Below, in pieces: positions 25,539 to 33,831 of a DNA stretch of 53,629 bases (positions are counted from its first letter, which is position 1; every line of letters begins with the position of its first letter). Origin of the DNA: an uncultured beta proteobacterium (GTDB lineage: Bacteria; Pseudomonadota; Gammaproteobacteria; Burkholderiales; Burkholderiaceae_C). The notes below the pieces were generated by a model. The model was given only the letters and a program-made list of their open reading frames with translations. It was not told the origin of the DNA and searched no databases. Both the position numbers and the translations under genes were made by a program. The stretch spans positions 1 through 53,629 of the forward strand of contig CAIKMZ010000109.1 in assembly GCA_903828665.1 (NCBI GenBank), read 5' to 3'.

Positions 25539-27269
25539 TCATTTCTGCCGCGCCAGCGCCGCCTGCGTGATTGCCGACAGCGTGCTGCGCACGCTGATCA
25601 CTTCCTGGTCCAGCATCACTTCGATCAGCGTGCCTTCGCTGCGCGCCAGCGCCGCGAGCAATTCGGGTTCGAACTCGGCCGTGCGGCGGATGCGCACGCC
25701 GGCATAGCCATAGGCGCGCGCCAGCGCCGCGAAGTCGGGGTTGCTGAGCTCGGAGCCGCTCACATGCTGCGGGTACTCGCGCTCCTGGTGCATGCGGATG
25801 GTGCCGAACATGCCGTTGTTGAGCAGCACGATGATGGTCTTGGCGCCGTACTGCACGGCCGTTGCCAGTTCCTGTCCGTTCATCAGGAAGTCGCCGTCGC
25901 CGGCGATGGTGAAGGCCAGGCGCCCGGTCGTGATCGCCGCGGCAATGCCGGCGGGCACACCGTAGCCCATGGCGCCATTGGTCGGCGCCAGCTGCGTTCT
26001 GACGCCCTTGGCCAGGCCGTGATGGCGGTAATAGCGGTGCACCCAGCTCGCGAAGTTGCCTGCGCCATTGGTCAGCACGGTATCGATCGGCAGATGCCGC
26101 TGCAGCGAGGCCACGATGGCGGGCATGTCGACGTCGCCAGGCGGTATCTGCGGCACCAGGTTGGCCAGGTAGTCGTCGTGGCAGGCCTGCGTCCACGCCT
26201 CCCAGGCCAGCGTGCCCGGAGCGCTCAGCACTTCGAGCGAGCGCGCCGCCGCGCCCATGCTGACGTTGATCGCCAGATCGGCCTGATAGACGCGGTTCAG
26301 TTCTTCCGCGCTGGCGTGCAGGTGCACCAGTTTCTGGCGCGGCCGGGGCGCCTCGATCAGGGTGTAGCCGCCGCTGGTCATCTCGCCCAGACGCGGCCCG
26401 ATCGCGAGGATCAGATCGGCATCGCGCACGCGCGCCGCCAGCCGCGGGTTGATACCGATGCCGACGTCACCGGCGTACTGCGGGTGGTGGTTGTCGAAGG
26501 TATCCTGTCTGCGGAATGCATTGCCGACCGGCAGCTTCCAGTTCTCGGCAAAGCGCTGCAGTGCCTGCGCCGCCTGCACCGTCCAGCCGCTGCCGCCGGC
26601 AATGACCAGGGGACGCTGCGCCTGCATGAGCACCTGGCGCAGGGTTTGAAGTGAACCGGGATCGCTCCAGGCTTCCACGGCCGTGACGCGCGGCAAGGCC
26701 TGCGGCGCCAGTCCGCTGTCGGGGGCCAGGGGCAGCAGCTGCGTCAGCATGTCCTCCGGCAGCACCAGCACGACCGGGCCGGGCCGGCCGTTCATGGCGG
26801 TGGCAAAAGCGCGCGCCACGTACTCGGGAATGCGGCGCGCATCGTCGATGCGCTCGACGCGTTTGGCAAAACCCTTGGTGCTCGGCCCGAAGAAGCTCTG
26901 GAAGTCGACTTCCTGGAACGCTTCGCGGTCGCGCGTGTCGCTGGCCACATCGCCGACGAACAGCACCATCGGCGTCGAATCCTGGAACGCGGTGTGCACG
27001 CCGATCGATGCATTGGTGGCACCGGGCCCGCGCGTCACAAAGCAGACGCCGGGGCGCCCGCTCAGTTTGCCATGTGCCTCGGCCATGAAGGCCGCGCCGC
27101 CCTCCTGGCGGTTGATGATGAAGCGGATCTGGTCGCGGTAGCGGTGGAAGCCGTCGAGCACGGCCAGATAGCTTTCGCCCGGCACGCCAAAGGCGTGCGT
27201 GACGCCCTGCTCGATGAGGCATTGAACCAGCAGGTGGCCGGCGATGAGTGAATCAGTTGAATGGGTCAT
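25539..27269 (-). CDS. Thiamine diphosphate-dependent enzyme, acetolactate synthase-like
   Basis: About 576 residues with the three ThDP-enzyme domains. The N-terminal Pyr domain has AFGVPGES and catalytic Glu56 in RQEGGAAFMAEA. The middle domain follows (about 200-330). The C-terminal PP domain carries GDGDFLMNGQEL followed by LLNNG, the standard GDG...NN cofactor motif. No regulatory subunit gene (ilvH) is adjacent, so a catabolic or alpha-keto-acid role is more likely than branched-chain synthesis. The start is ambiguous between 27269 and 27278; neither has a clear ribosome site. The gene is convergent with the dpp operon. Confidence 0.85.
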   Translation of the reverse strand: MTHSTDSLIAGHLLVQCLIEQGVTHAFGVPGESYLAVLDGFHRYRDQIRFIINRQEGGAAFMAEAHGKLSGRPGVCFVTRGPGATNASIGVHTAFQDSTPMVLFVGDVASDTRDREAFQEVDFQSFFGPSTKGFAKRVERIDDARRIPEYVARAFATAMNGRPGPVVLVLPEDMLTQLLPLAPDSGLAPQALPRVTAVEAWSDPGSLQTLRQVLMQAQRPLVIAGGSGWTVQAAQALQRFAENWKLPVGNAFRRQDTFDNHHPQYAGDVGIGINPRLAARVRDADLILAIGPRLGEMTSGGYTLIEAPRPRQKLVHLHASAEELNRVYQADLAINVSMGAAARSLEVLSAPGTLAWEAWTQACHDDYLANLVPQIPPGDVDMPAIVASLQRHLPIDTVLTNGAGNFASWVHRYYRHHGLAKGVRTQLAPTNGAMGYGVPAGIAAAITTGRLAFTIAGDGDFLMNGQELATAVQYGAKTIIVLLNNGMFGTIRMHQEREYPQHVSGSELSNPDFAALARAYGYAGVRIRRTAEFEPELLAALARSEGTLIEVMLDQEVISVRSTLSAITQAALARQK

Positions 27270-27333
27270 GGCCCGCATTGTGCCGAAACAGCATCAAGCT
27301 TGCCTGCCAAAGGGCGACGAACTTGATGCGCCA

Positions 27334-28044
27334 TCAGGGATGCGTGGTCCCTCCCAGCAGCGGGTAAGGGTTGATCGGACTGCCTTTCCACCATTGCTTC
27401 TCCGGCCCCAGCGCGAACATGGCGAAGTGCAAATGCGGGGTTCCCGGATCTGCGTTGCCGCTGGTGCCGACATAACCGACCAGATCGCCGCGTTTGAGCG
27501 ACATACCTTCCTTGATATCCGCGGCGTACCGATCCAGATGCGCGTAGTAGTACGCAAATGTTGCGCTCGTATCGAATTGGTAAACCGTCAGGCCGCCGGG
27601 CTTGCTGTTGAACAGCTTGGCAATGGTGCCGTCCGCCACGGCAAATACCTGCGTTCCAGTGGGCGCCGGGATGTCGATGGCTTCATGGTGGCGCTCCAGG
27701 CCACGGGCTTCGTTGTAGGTGTCTCTGAGCGCGCTGGCATGGATGCCGGCGACCGGGATCAGCAGCTGACTTGCCAGCGGCAGCGCAGCAACATCCGACA
27801 CCGTGACGGCAGCAGCCGTGGGCGCCAGCGGGCGCGCTGCGGGTGGTTCGGACAGGGGCGTCTCAATGGCGCTGGCCTGCGGGTCGGCGCTTGCGGCAAT
27901 GGGCATACGGGCAAGCGCTGGGACCACCATGGTGGAGTTGCCTGCAAAGGCCGTGACCGGCTCGTGCGAGCCGAAGTTCAAGTAAACATAAATGCCGAAC
28001 GCGCCGACGAGAGCGCCGCTCAGGAACGTGGCAACCCTTTTCAT
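27334..28044 (-). CDS. M23-family metallopeptidase (LytM), membrane-anchored
   Basis: 236 residues. An N-terminal hydrophobic anchor (about 8-23) and a Pro/Ala-rich linker (about 28-95) precede an M23 domain. The zinc ligands are seen in HHEAID (120-124) and HLHF (204-207), so the site looks catalytically complete. M23 enzymes cut peptidoglycan cross-bridges or stems in the periplasm. It lies 13 bases downstream of the L,D-transpeptidase gene on the same strand, which points to joint work on the cell wall. Confidence 0.9.
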   Translation of the reverse strand: MKRVATFLSGALVGAFGIYVYLNFGSHEPVTAFAGNSTMVVPALARMPIAASADPQASAIETPLSEPPAARPLAPTAAAVTVSDVAALPLASQLLIPVAGIHASALRDTYNEARGLERHHEAIDIPAPTGTQVFAVADGTIAKLFNSKPGGLTVYQFDTSATFAYYYAHLDRYAADIKEGMSLKRGDLVGYVGTSGNADPGTPHLHFAMFALGPEKQWWKGSPINPYPLLGGTTHP

Positions 28045-28057
28045 GGCGCGGCGCTCT

Positions 28058-29029
28058 CTACTCTTGCAATAGAACGTCGACCCCGGTGACGACCGATTGC
28101 GCGAGGGTCGTCGCGTCCCAGTTGGTCAACCGGATGCAGCCGTGGGATTGGGTCTTGCCGATGGTCGAGGGTTCGGGCGTGCCGTGGATGCCGTAATGCG
28201 CTTTCGACAGATTGACCCAGACCACGCCAACCGGATTGTTCGGACCCGCCGCAATCCTGGCCTTGGTTTCGCCTGGATCGGCGTCCCAGAACAATTTCGG
28301 GTTGTAGTTGAAAACCGGGTTTCGGGCAACGCCCGTGACCTTCCAGTTTCCCAAGGGGAGCGGATCATGTTTGCTGCCGGTCGTCACCGGAAACTGAGCG
28401 ATTGTCTTGCCGCCCGCATCGACCAGTGACAAGGTGCGGTCCGATTTGGCGACGATGATCTTTACCGCCTTCGGCAATTCAGGCGTTCCGGCAACATTGG
28501 GCACGACGATTTCTTCACCCGCACCGGCAAACAATTTTCCCGGATTGAGTTCCGCGAGCAGTTTGGGACTGACGTGAAATTTCTCGCTGAGCGCTTCCTT
28601 GGCAGAGGAATAACCGAGTGCCGTCAGCTTCGCCTTGGCCACCCATTGAGTCGGGATCGGATTGAACGGACCTGCAACGTCCGAGTCAAGCAGCGTATAG
28701 GGCACGAGGACGGGTGCGGTATCGGCATTCAACACGGCCCAGGTCGGCCCGTCGATCGTGCCGCTATCCTGCAAGCCGTTTGTCCTCTGGTAGCCGCGTA
28801 TGGCATTGCGCAAATTTTGACCGTAAGCCGCATCGATCTCACCGGAGGAAAAATGCGCGCGATCCAGCAAGACTTGCGCGCGCAGCACGGCGCTGCCCTT
28901 CATCTTGGGGCTGATCGGCTGGACGCGTTCAATTTCACTGAGTGTGTCCGGGGCCAATGGTTCAGCCGCCAGCGTTGAAATGCTCGCTGCGAATGCAATG
29001 AGCACCACTAGACAATTTCGCAGGTTCAT
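28058..29029 (-). CDS. L,D-transpeptidase (YkuD) with peptidoglycan-binding domain
   Basis: 323 residues: signal peptide (about 1-22), a PG_binding_1-type domain (about 45-105, with VLRAQVLLDRAHFSSGEIDAAYG), a LysM-like or linker segment (about 140-175), and a YkuD domain. The catalytic motif HYGIHGTPEPSTIGKTQSHGCIRL has nucleophile Cys298 in SHGCIRL. Enzymes of this kind make 3-3 cross-links or attach proteins to peptidoglycan. It is the first gene of a pair with the M23 peptidase. Confidence 0.92.
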   Translation of the reverse strand: MNLRNCLVVLIAFAASISTLAAEPLAPDTLSEIERVQPISPKMKGSAVLRAQVLLDRAHFSSGEIDAAYGQNLRNAIRGYQRTNGLQDSGTIDGPTWAVLNADTAPVLVPYTLLDSDVAGPFNPIPTQWVAKAKLTALGYSSAKEALSEKFHVSPKLLAELNPGKLFAGAGEEIVVPNVAGTPELPKAVKIIVAKSDRTLSLVDAGGKTIAQFPVTTGSKHDPLPLGNWKVTGVARNPVFNYNPKLFWDADPGETKARIAAGPNNPVGVVWVNLSKAHYGIHGTPEPSTIGKTQSHGCIRLTNWDATTLAQSVVTGVDVLLQE

Positions 29030-29201
29030 GGTTGTTTCTTTCGATTCGATGCGATTCCGGCTTGCAGCGTAACCGCGGCTGATGCGGGATTCAGTGCGCT
29101 GGCGAACCGGGGAATGTCCAATCGGCTGGCTCTACGGCATCACCAGAATGAACTGCGCGCAATCAGGTATCGGCAGCGGTAACGCCATGCGCGTGCGGCC
29201 G

Positions 29202-29924
29202 TCATGGCGCCTGAACGCCGGTCGCCAGGATGAGCTGGCTCAGACCGTCGGCCCACTGGGCGTAGCCGTGCGAACTGGGATGAATGCCATCGGCGGCCAT
29301 CCCGTTGGATGTGGTCGTCTCCGGGTGCCAATGCATGGTGCGCGTGTCCTGCCCGGACAACAGGCCGAACAGAAGCTGGTTCATTTCAAGAGCCCACCGA
29401 CCCATGAACCAGCGCAGCGGCTGCGGCAAGGCCATGCAACTGTGCATCGGCGGCACCGCGCTGTGCACCAGCAGTCTGGGCGCGAAGCGATCGACGATGA
29501 TCGCAGCCAGTTGGGCCTGCCACTGCACCCATCTTTGCGGGGAGCACAGGCAGGTCACATCATTGGCACCCATCGAGAGAATGACCACGTCAAAGCGGGC
29601 AAGCGGCGCATCGCCCAGCAGTTTGACCAAGCCCGGCGAGTCCAGGCCATTGACCGCCAGAACGCGCCACTCGACCCTGTGGTGTTGGCTCAGGCGATGC
29701 ACCAATTGACCACACAGGGCCTCCTCCTGTGTTGCGACACCGACACCGGCCGCGCCCGAATCACCGGCAACCAGCACCCGACACACCGGGCCGTGACCAC
29801 AGACCCCTTCACGGGAACCCGACGCTTCGGGCATGCGCGGCGTCACGCGCCGGACGTGCCTGCCCTGCAGCCAGAAGATCGGCCACAACAGGGTCAGCAA
29901 CAGGCGACGTTCCCAGTCACGCAT
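29202..29924 (-). CDS. SGNH/GDSL-family hydrolase
   Basis: 240 residues. An N-terminal hydrophobic helix (about 7-20) anchors it to the membrane. The esterase blocks are GDSGAAGVG (nucleophile Ser56), NGLDS with the block II glycine, GAND (119-122), and near the end DGIHPSSHGY, which provides the Asp-His pair. Substrate is unknown; an envelope lipid or glycan ester is likely from the anchor. The ATG at 29924 overlaps the end of the glycine-zipper gene by 8 bases, so they are probably translated together. Confidence 0.83.
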   Translation of the reverse strand: MRDWERRLLLTLLWPIFWLQGRHVRRVTPRMPEASGSREGVCGHGPVCRVLVAGDSGAAGVGVATQEEALCGQLVHRLSQHHRVEWRVLAVNGLDSPGLVKLLGDAPLARFDVVILSMGANDVTCLCSPQRWVQWQAQLAAIIVDRFAPRLLVHSAVPPMHSCMALPQPLRWFMGRWALEMNQLLFGLLSGQDTRTMHWHPETTTSNGMAADGIHPSSHGYAQWADGLSQLILATGVQAP

Positions 29925-30276
29925 GCGTTGACAGCGGTCGCGCCGGCTCGGCGCTGCCCGGATCCTCCGGATTCGCCGTGGCTCCTGCGGCAGCGCCACC
30001 CAGTGCGCCGGCAACGCCACCCAGCGTGGCTCCGATCACCACCCCAACCGGGCCGGCCGCCGCGACGCCAATGGCAGCGCCCGTGGCCATGCCGACGACC
30101 AGGCCGCCGCCCGTCAGCACCGAGTTGGCCTCGCGCAACGCTTCCTCGGGTTGAAGCGCACTCTGTGCCGCGGGATCCGGATCCTGCGACGGAATGCCGT
30201 GGCCGGAACGGGCCTGCTCGGCAAGGTCTTCGTCTGCAGGTGCAGTGTCGGACGGCAGTGTGGTCGATGGTTTCAT
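29917..30276 (-). CDS. Small glycine-zipper membrane protein
   Basis: 119 residues, not a named family to me. A hydrophilic acidic N-terminus (1-55) leads into a long Gly/Ala/Val stretch from TGGGLVVGMATGAAIGVAAA to GGVAGALGGAAAGATA (about 56-102), typical of glycine-zipper membrane proteins. The C-terminus is Pro/Glu-rich. The start is well set by GGAGAATCGC before the ATG. It is coupled to the downstream SGNH hydrolase gene and divergent from the small protein gene at 30542. Confidence 0.75.
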   Translation of the reverse strand: MKPSTTLPSDTAPADEDLAEQARSGHGIPSQDPDPAAQSALQPEEALREANSVLTGGGLVVGMATGAAIGVAAAGPVGVVIGATLGGVAGALGGAAAGATANPEDPGSAEPARPLSTHA

Positions 30277-30541
30277 GCGATTCTCCTGGGTGAATTGACG
30301 ATGGAACGGGCACGAGGCCCGGGCGGTAAACCGTAGCCTCACCTTAGTCCGCGATCGGGTGTGTGTCCGTGTGGGAGCACACGAAGTCGATTGCCAATCT
30401 GTGCCCCGCTGAAAGGGCGTGCTTCGTTCGACACCGCACGGACTGCGCCCGACCGCATCCCTACAGTTTCCAAGCTGGAAGATCGCGCACCTTCCGGGGA
30501 CGGCTTGGCCGCATTCACTAGATGATTCACAGGAGCAGTAG
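30277..30541. promoter_or_regulatory. Divergent intergenic region between two small-protein genes
   Basis: These 265 bases separate divergent small genes and must carry both promoters. The only structure I see is a hairpin CGTGTG-GGAG-CACACG at 30367-30382. No clear -35/-10 pair stands out. Confidence 0.4.
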
Positions 30542-30961
30542 ATGGACAAGACCAATCCCCCGAAAGCATTTGGTGTCTTCAAACCGGTGGGGCACACCGT
30601 GATCGCCTTCGCGTCCGCTGCCGAGCTGCAGGCGGCCGTGAATCTGTTGACCGAGGCGGGATTCCCTGCTTCGAGCTGGGTCAGTTACGCGCCAGAGGAA
30701 ATGAAGGCCCAGGTCGATTTGCAGCTTCAGACCGCAAGCCCGCTCGCATCGCTCGGCTATGAACTCGACCTGGTCAATGCCCATGGGGTACTGGCGGAAC
30801 AGGGATGCAGTTTTCTAGTCGTGCACGCGCCCGACGAGGCGCAGGCAGAACGCGTGGCCGCCGTGGCGCGCGCAGCAAAGGCCGTCAGCGCGCAACACTA
30901 CGGAACCTTCATGATCGAGGACGTCATTGCGCCCAAAGCGCAGGACGCCGCGCCGACCTAG
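30542..30961 (+). CDS. Conserved hypothetical protein, 139 residues
   Basis: I do not recognise a named family with confidence. The protein is soluble with no signal peptide or membrane span. It shows an alternating alpha/beta pattern (HTVIAFASAAELQAAVNLLTEAGF, then CSFLVVHAPDEAQAERVAAVARAA), suggesting a small ferredoxin-like or tandem alpha/beta fold. Its centre, MKAQVDLQLQTASPLASLGYELDLV, resembles stress-associated small proteins of betaproteobacteria (a weak impression only). An AGGAG site precedes the ATG. Real coding is supported by strong third-position GC bias and the clean start. Confidence 0.75.
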   Translation: MDKTNPPKAFGVFKPVGHTVIAFASAAELQAAVNLLTEAGFPASSWVSYAPEEMKAQVDLQLQTASPLASLGYELDLVNAHGVLAEQGCSFLVVHAPDEAQAERVAAVARAAKAVSAQHYGTFMIEDVIAPKAQDAAPT

Positions 30962-31053
30962 TCGGTTCCCGCTGCCCCGACCCCGTGCCGCCGCTGCGAT
31001 GTACCGTTGCGAAATCGGCGCGTCCGCGCCCGCGTGTCCGGGTTTGCCCCTCA

Positions 31054-31081
31054 TTGTTCCGCTGGCGCCCGATAGCATAAT
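31054..31081 (+). promoter_or_regulatory. Candidate sigma-70 promoter for the second ThDP-enzyme operon
   Basis: TTGTTC at 31054-31059 and CATAAT at 31076-31081 are separated by 16 bases, 73 bases before the start codon at 31154. It is the best match in the 192-base gap. Confidence 0.4.
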
Positions 31082-31153
31082 GAATCGCCCGCTACAAGCG
31101 GCCGGCCGTGCTGCCATGGCGCCACGGACCTGACAACAACGAGGAGCAGACAA

Positions 31154-32905
31154 ATGGCAGAAATCAGTGGCGGCGAGGTCCTTGCACGCATGTTGCAGGC
31201 GGAAGGTGTCCAAGAAGTCTTCGGCATCATTGACGGCACCTACTTCGGTTTTTACGAGGCCCTACACCGCATCGGCATCGAGATCGTCACGCCGCGTCAT
31301 GAAACCTCGGCCGCGCACATGGCCGGCGCCTATGCGCGGCTGACCGGGCGTCTGGGCGTCTGCATGGCCTCGAACGGGCCCGGCGTGGCCAATCTGCTGC
31401 CGGGCCTGGTGGTGGAGCAGGCCGACGGCAACCGCGTGCTGGCCATCACCAGCGCGCGCCGGCCCGGCATCATGTACCCGGACCGAGGCGGCAGCTACCA
31501 GTGCTTCGACCAGAGCGGCGTCATCGGCAAGATCGCGAAATGGAGCGCGGCCGTCTCCTCGTTCGACCGCGTGCCGGAGCTCATGCGCAAGGCGCTGCGC
31601 AAGAGCTGGCAGGGCCGCCCGGGCGTCGTGCACCTGGACGTTCCCGAGAACATCATGAACGGCAAGTTCAAGGCCGATCCCGCTTATTGGAAGCCCGGCC
31701 AGTACCGCGCCACCGAAGCGCAGTCGCCTTCGCCGGAACAGGTCGCGCGTGCCGCGCAGTTGCTGATCGCCGCCGGCGCGCCCATGATCCACGCCGGCAG
31801 CGGCGTCATCCATGCGCTGGCCTTCGACGCGCTGCGCCGCGTCGCCGAGCTGCTGCACGCGCCGGTCACCACCAGCTGGGCGGCGCGCGGCGTGTTGACC
31901 GAGACCTCGGCGCTGGCCATCACCATGCCGCACGTCAAGCTCAACCACCGCGTGCGCAACGAGGCCGACACGGTGCTGATCCTCGGCTCGCGCCTGGGCG
32001 AGACCGACTGGTGGGGCAAGCCGCCCTACTGGCGTAAGCCGTCCGAGCAGACCACGATCCAGGTCGATCTGGACGCCGAGATGATCGGCCTGAACAAGCC
32101 GGTCGACCTCGCTATCGTCGCAGACGTCAGGTGCTTTCTTGAATTGCTCGGCAACGAGATCGAGCGGCGCAAGGGCGAGATCCGACTCGACGCGCGGCGC
32201 GAGCGCGTCACCAGCTATGCGAAGGTCATGCAGGACGAGCGCGCCGGCTGGGATAAGGCGCTGGCCGACATGGCGATCCCAATGCACCCGGCGCACATCG
32301 GCGCGGTCTGCGACGAATTGTTCCCGCCGGAGTCGGTGCTGGTCGCCGACGGCGGCAACGCAACCATCTGGGCCATGTTCTACCACCGCGTGGCCGTGCC
32401 CAATACGGTGCTCTCGACATTCAAGTTCGGCATGCTCGGCGCCGGCATGGCGCAGGCGGTGGGTGCCGCGATTGCGCGCCCGGGGCTGCCGGTGTGCTGC
32501 ATCATCGGCGACGGCGCGATGGGCTTTCATTCGCAGGAGGTCGAGACCGCCGTGCGCAACCAGGCGCAGGTGATCTATATCGTGCTGTGCGACAAGCAGT
32601 GGGGCATGGTAAAGATGAACCAGCAGTTCATGCTGCGGCCTTTCAAGACCATGATCTTCAAGCATCTCGACCCGCACGAGACGATCAAGGCCGACCTGGG
32701 CGAGATCGAATTCGACAAGCTCGGCATCAGCATGGGCGCCTACGGCGAGCGCGTCTCCGATCCGAAGCAGCTCAAACCGGCGCTGCAGCGCGCGTTGGCC
32801 AGCGGCCGCTGCGCCGTGATCCACGTCGATGTGGACCCGGTCAAGCACATGTGGGCGCCAGGCCTGATCCACTTCAAGAAGATGCACGAAGAACCCAAAG
32901 CCTGA
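31154..32905 (+). CDS. Thiamine diphosphate-dependent enzyme, acetolactate synthase-like, atypical motifs
   Basis: 583 residues in the three-domain ThDP layout. Glu50 in RHETSAAHMAGAYAR is the expected cofactor-activating residue. The usual FGxPG loop reads FGIIDGTYFG, so the proline is replaced. In the PP domain GDGAMGF (452-458) is present, but the following NN pair appears as CDKQW (479-483). It is therefore not a housekeeping acetolactate synthase; the reaction is unknown. GAGGAG precedes the ATG. It is followed after 14 bases by a BASS-type transporter gene, suggesting a joint role in 2-keto-acid or carboxylate metabolism. Confidence 0.82.
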   Translation: MAEISGGEVLARMLQAEGVQEVFGIIDGTYFGFYEALHRIGIEIVTPRHETSAAHMAGAYARLTGRLGVCMASNGPGVANLLPGLVVEQADGNRVLAITSARRPGIMYPDRGGSYQCFDQSGVIGKIAKWSAAVSSFDRVPELMRKALRKSWQGRPGVVHLDVPENIMNGKFKADPAYWKPGQYRATEAQSPSPEQVARAAQLLIAAGAPMIHAGSGVIHALAFDALRRVAELLHAPVTTSWAARGVLTETSALAITMPHVKLNHRVRNEADTVLILGSRLGETDWWGKPPYWRKPSEQTTIQVDLDAEMIGLNKPVDLAIVADVRCFLELLGNEIERRKGEIRLDARRERVTSYAKVMQDERAGWDKALADMAIPMHPAHIGAVCDELFPPESVLVADGGNATIWAMFYHRVAVPNTVLSTFKFGMLGAGMAQAVGAAIARPGLPVCCIIGDGAMGFHSQEVETAVRNQAQVIYIVLCDKQWGMVKMNQQFMLRPFKTMIFKHLDPHETIKADLGEIEFDKLGISMGAYGERVSDPKQLKPALQRALASGRCAVIHVDVDPVKHMWAPGLIHFKKMHEEPKA

Positions 32906-32919
32906 AGCGGCGGTCCGTC

Positions 32920-33831
32920 ATGATCGACATCGACCTGGTGCGCCTGAACTTCAGCCCGCAGTCGCTGCTGCTGCTCAACGTCGTGCTGGGCTTCGTGATG
33001 TTCGGTGTCTCGCTCGAACTCAAGGCCGACGATTTCAAGGAGGCGCTGCGCACGCCGCGCGCGCTGGTGATCGGGCTGCTCGGCCATCACGTCGTGTTTC
33101 CCGCCCTCACCTTCGCCCTGGTGCTGCTGCTCGAGCCGCGTCCGAGCATCGCGCTCGGCATGATCCTGGTGTCGTCCTGCCCGGCCGGCAACATCTCGAA
33201 CTTCCTGACCCATTTCGCGCGCGGCAACACGGCGCTCTCGGTCTCGATCAGCACACTCTCGACGCTCACCGCCATCGTCATGACGCCGCTCAACATCGCC
33301 TTCTGGGGCGGCCTGTATGCGCCGGCGCAGCCGTTGTTGCGCCAGGTCGCCGTCAACCCGGTCGAGATGTTCCTGCATGTGCTCTTGCTGCTCGGTTTGC
33401 CGCTGGTCGCGGGGCTGTTCGTCTCGCGCCGTTGGCCGGCTCTCACGGCGCGCGCGCAAAAGCCGATGAAGATCTTCTCGCTGCTGTTCTTCCTGCTGTT
33501 CGTGCTCGCGGCGCTGGGCGCGAACTGGCAGTATTTCAAGCTCTACGTCGGCCTGGTGGTGGGCGTGGTCTTCGTGCACAACGCCTGCGCCCTGCTCAGC
33601 GGCTACGCGATGGCGACTGGCGTGAGACTGCCCGAGCGCGACCGGCGCGCCGTCGCCATCGAATGCGGCATCCAGAATTCGGGGCTGGGCCTGATCCTGA
33701 TCTTCAGCTTCTTCGACGGCCTGGGCGGCATGGCCGTCATCACCGCCTGGTGGGGCATCTGGCACATCGTCGCCGGGCTCACGCTGGCCACCTACTGGAG
33801 CCGGCATCCACCGCCAGCGCTGGCAACATGA
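32920..33831 (+). CDS. Bile acid:sodium symporter (BASS) family transporter
   Basis: 303 residues with about nine to ten membrane spans. The core motifs LVSSCPAGNISNFLTHFARGNTALSVSIS (helix with CPGG-like crossover) and IECGIQNSGLGLIL are diagnostic for the BASS fold. Bacterial and plastid members carry bile acids, pyruvate, pantoate or other organic acids with sodium. The ATG is 14 bases after the ThDP gene, and the end overlaps the SDR gene in an ATGA junction. Substrate is unknown; a 2-keto acid would fit its partner. Confidence 0.88.
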   Translation: MIDIDLVRLNFSPQSLLLLNVVLGFVMFGVSLELKADDFKEALRTPRALVIGLLGHHVVFPALTFALVLLLEPRPSIALGMILVSSCPAGNISNFLTHFARGNTALSVSISTLSTLTAIVMTPLNIAFWGGLYAPAQPLLRQVAVNPVEMFLHVLLLLGLPLVAGLFVSRRWPALTARAQKPMKIFSLLFFLLFVLAALGANWQYFKLYVGLVVGVVFVHNACALLSGYAMATGVRLPERDRRAVAIECGIQNSGLGLILIFSFFDGLGGMAVITAWWGIWHIVAGLTLATYWSRHPPPALAT

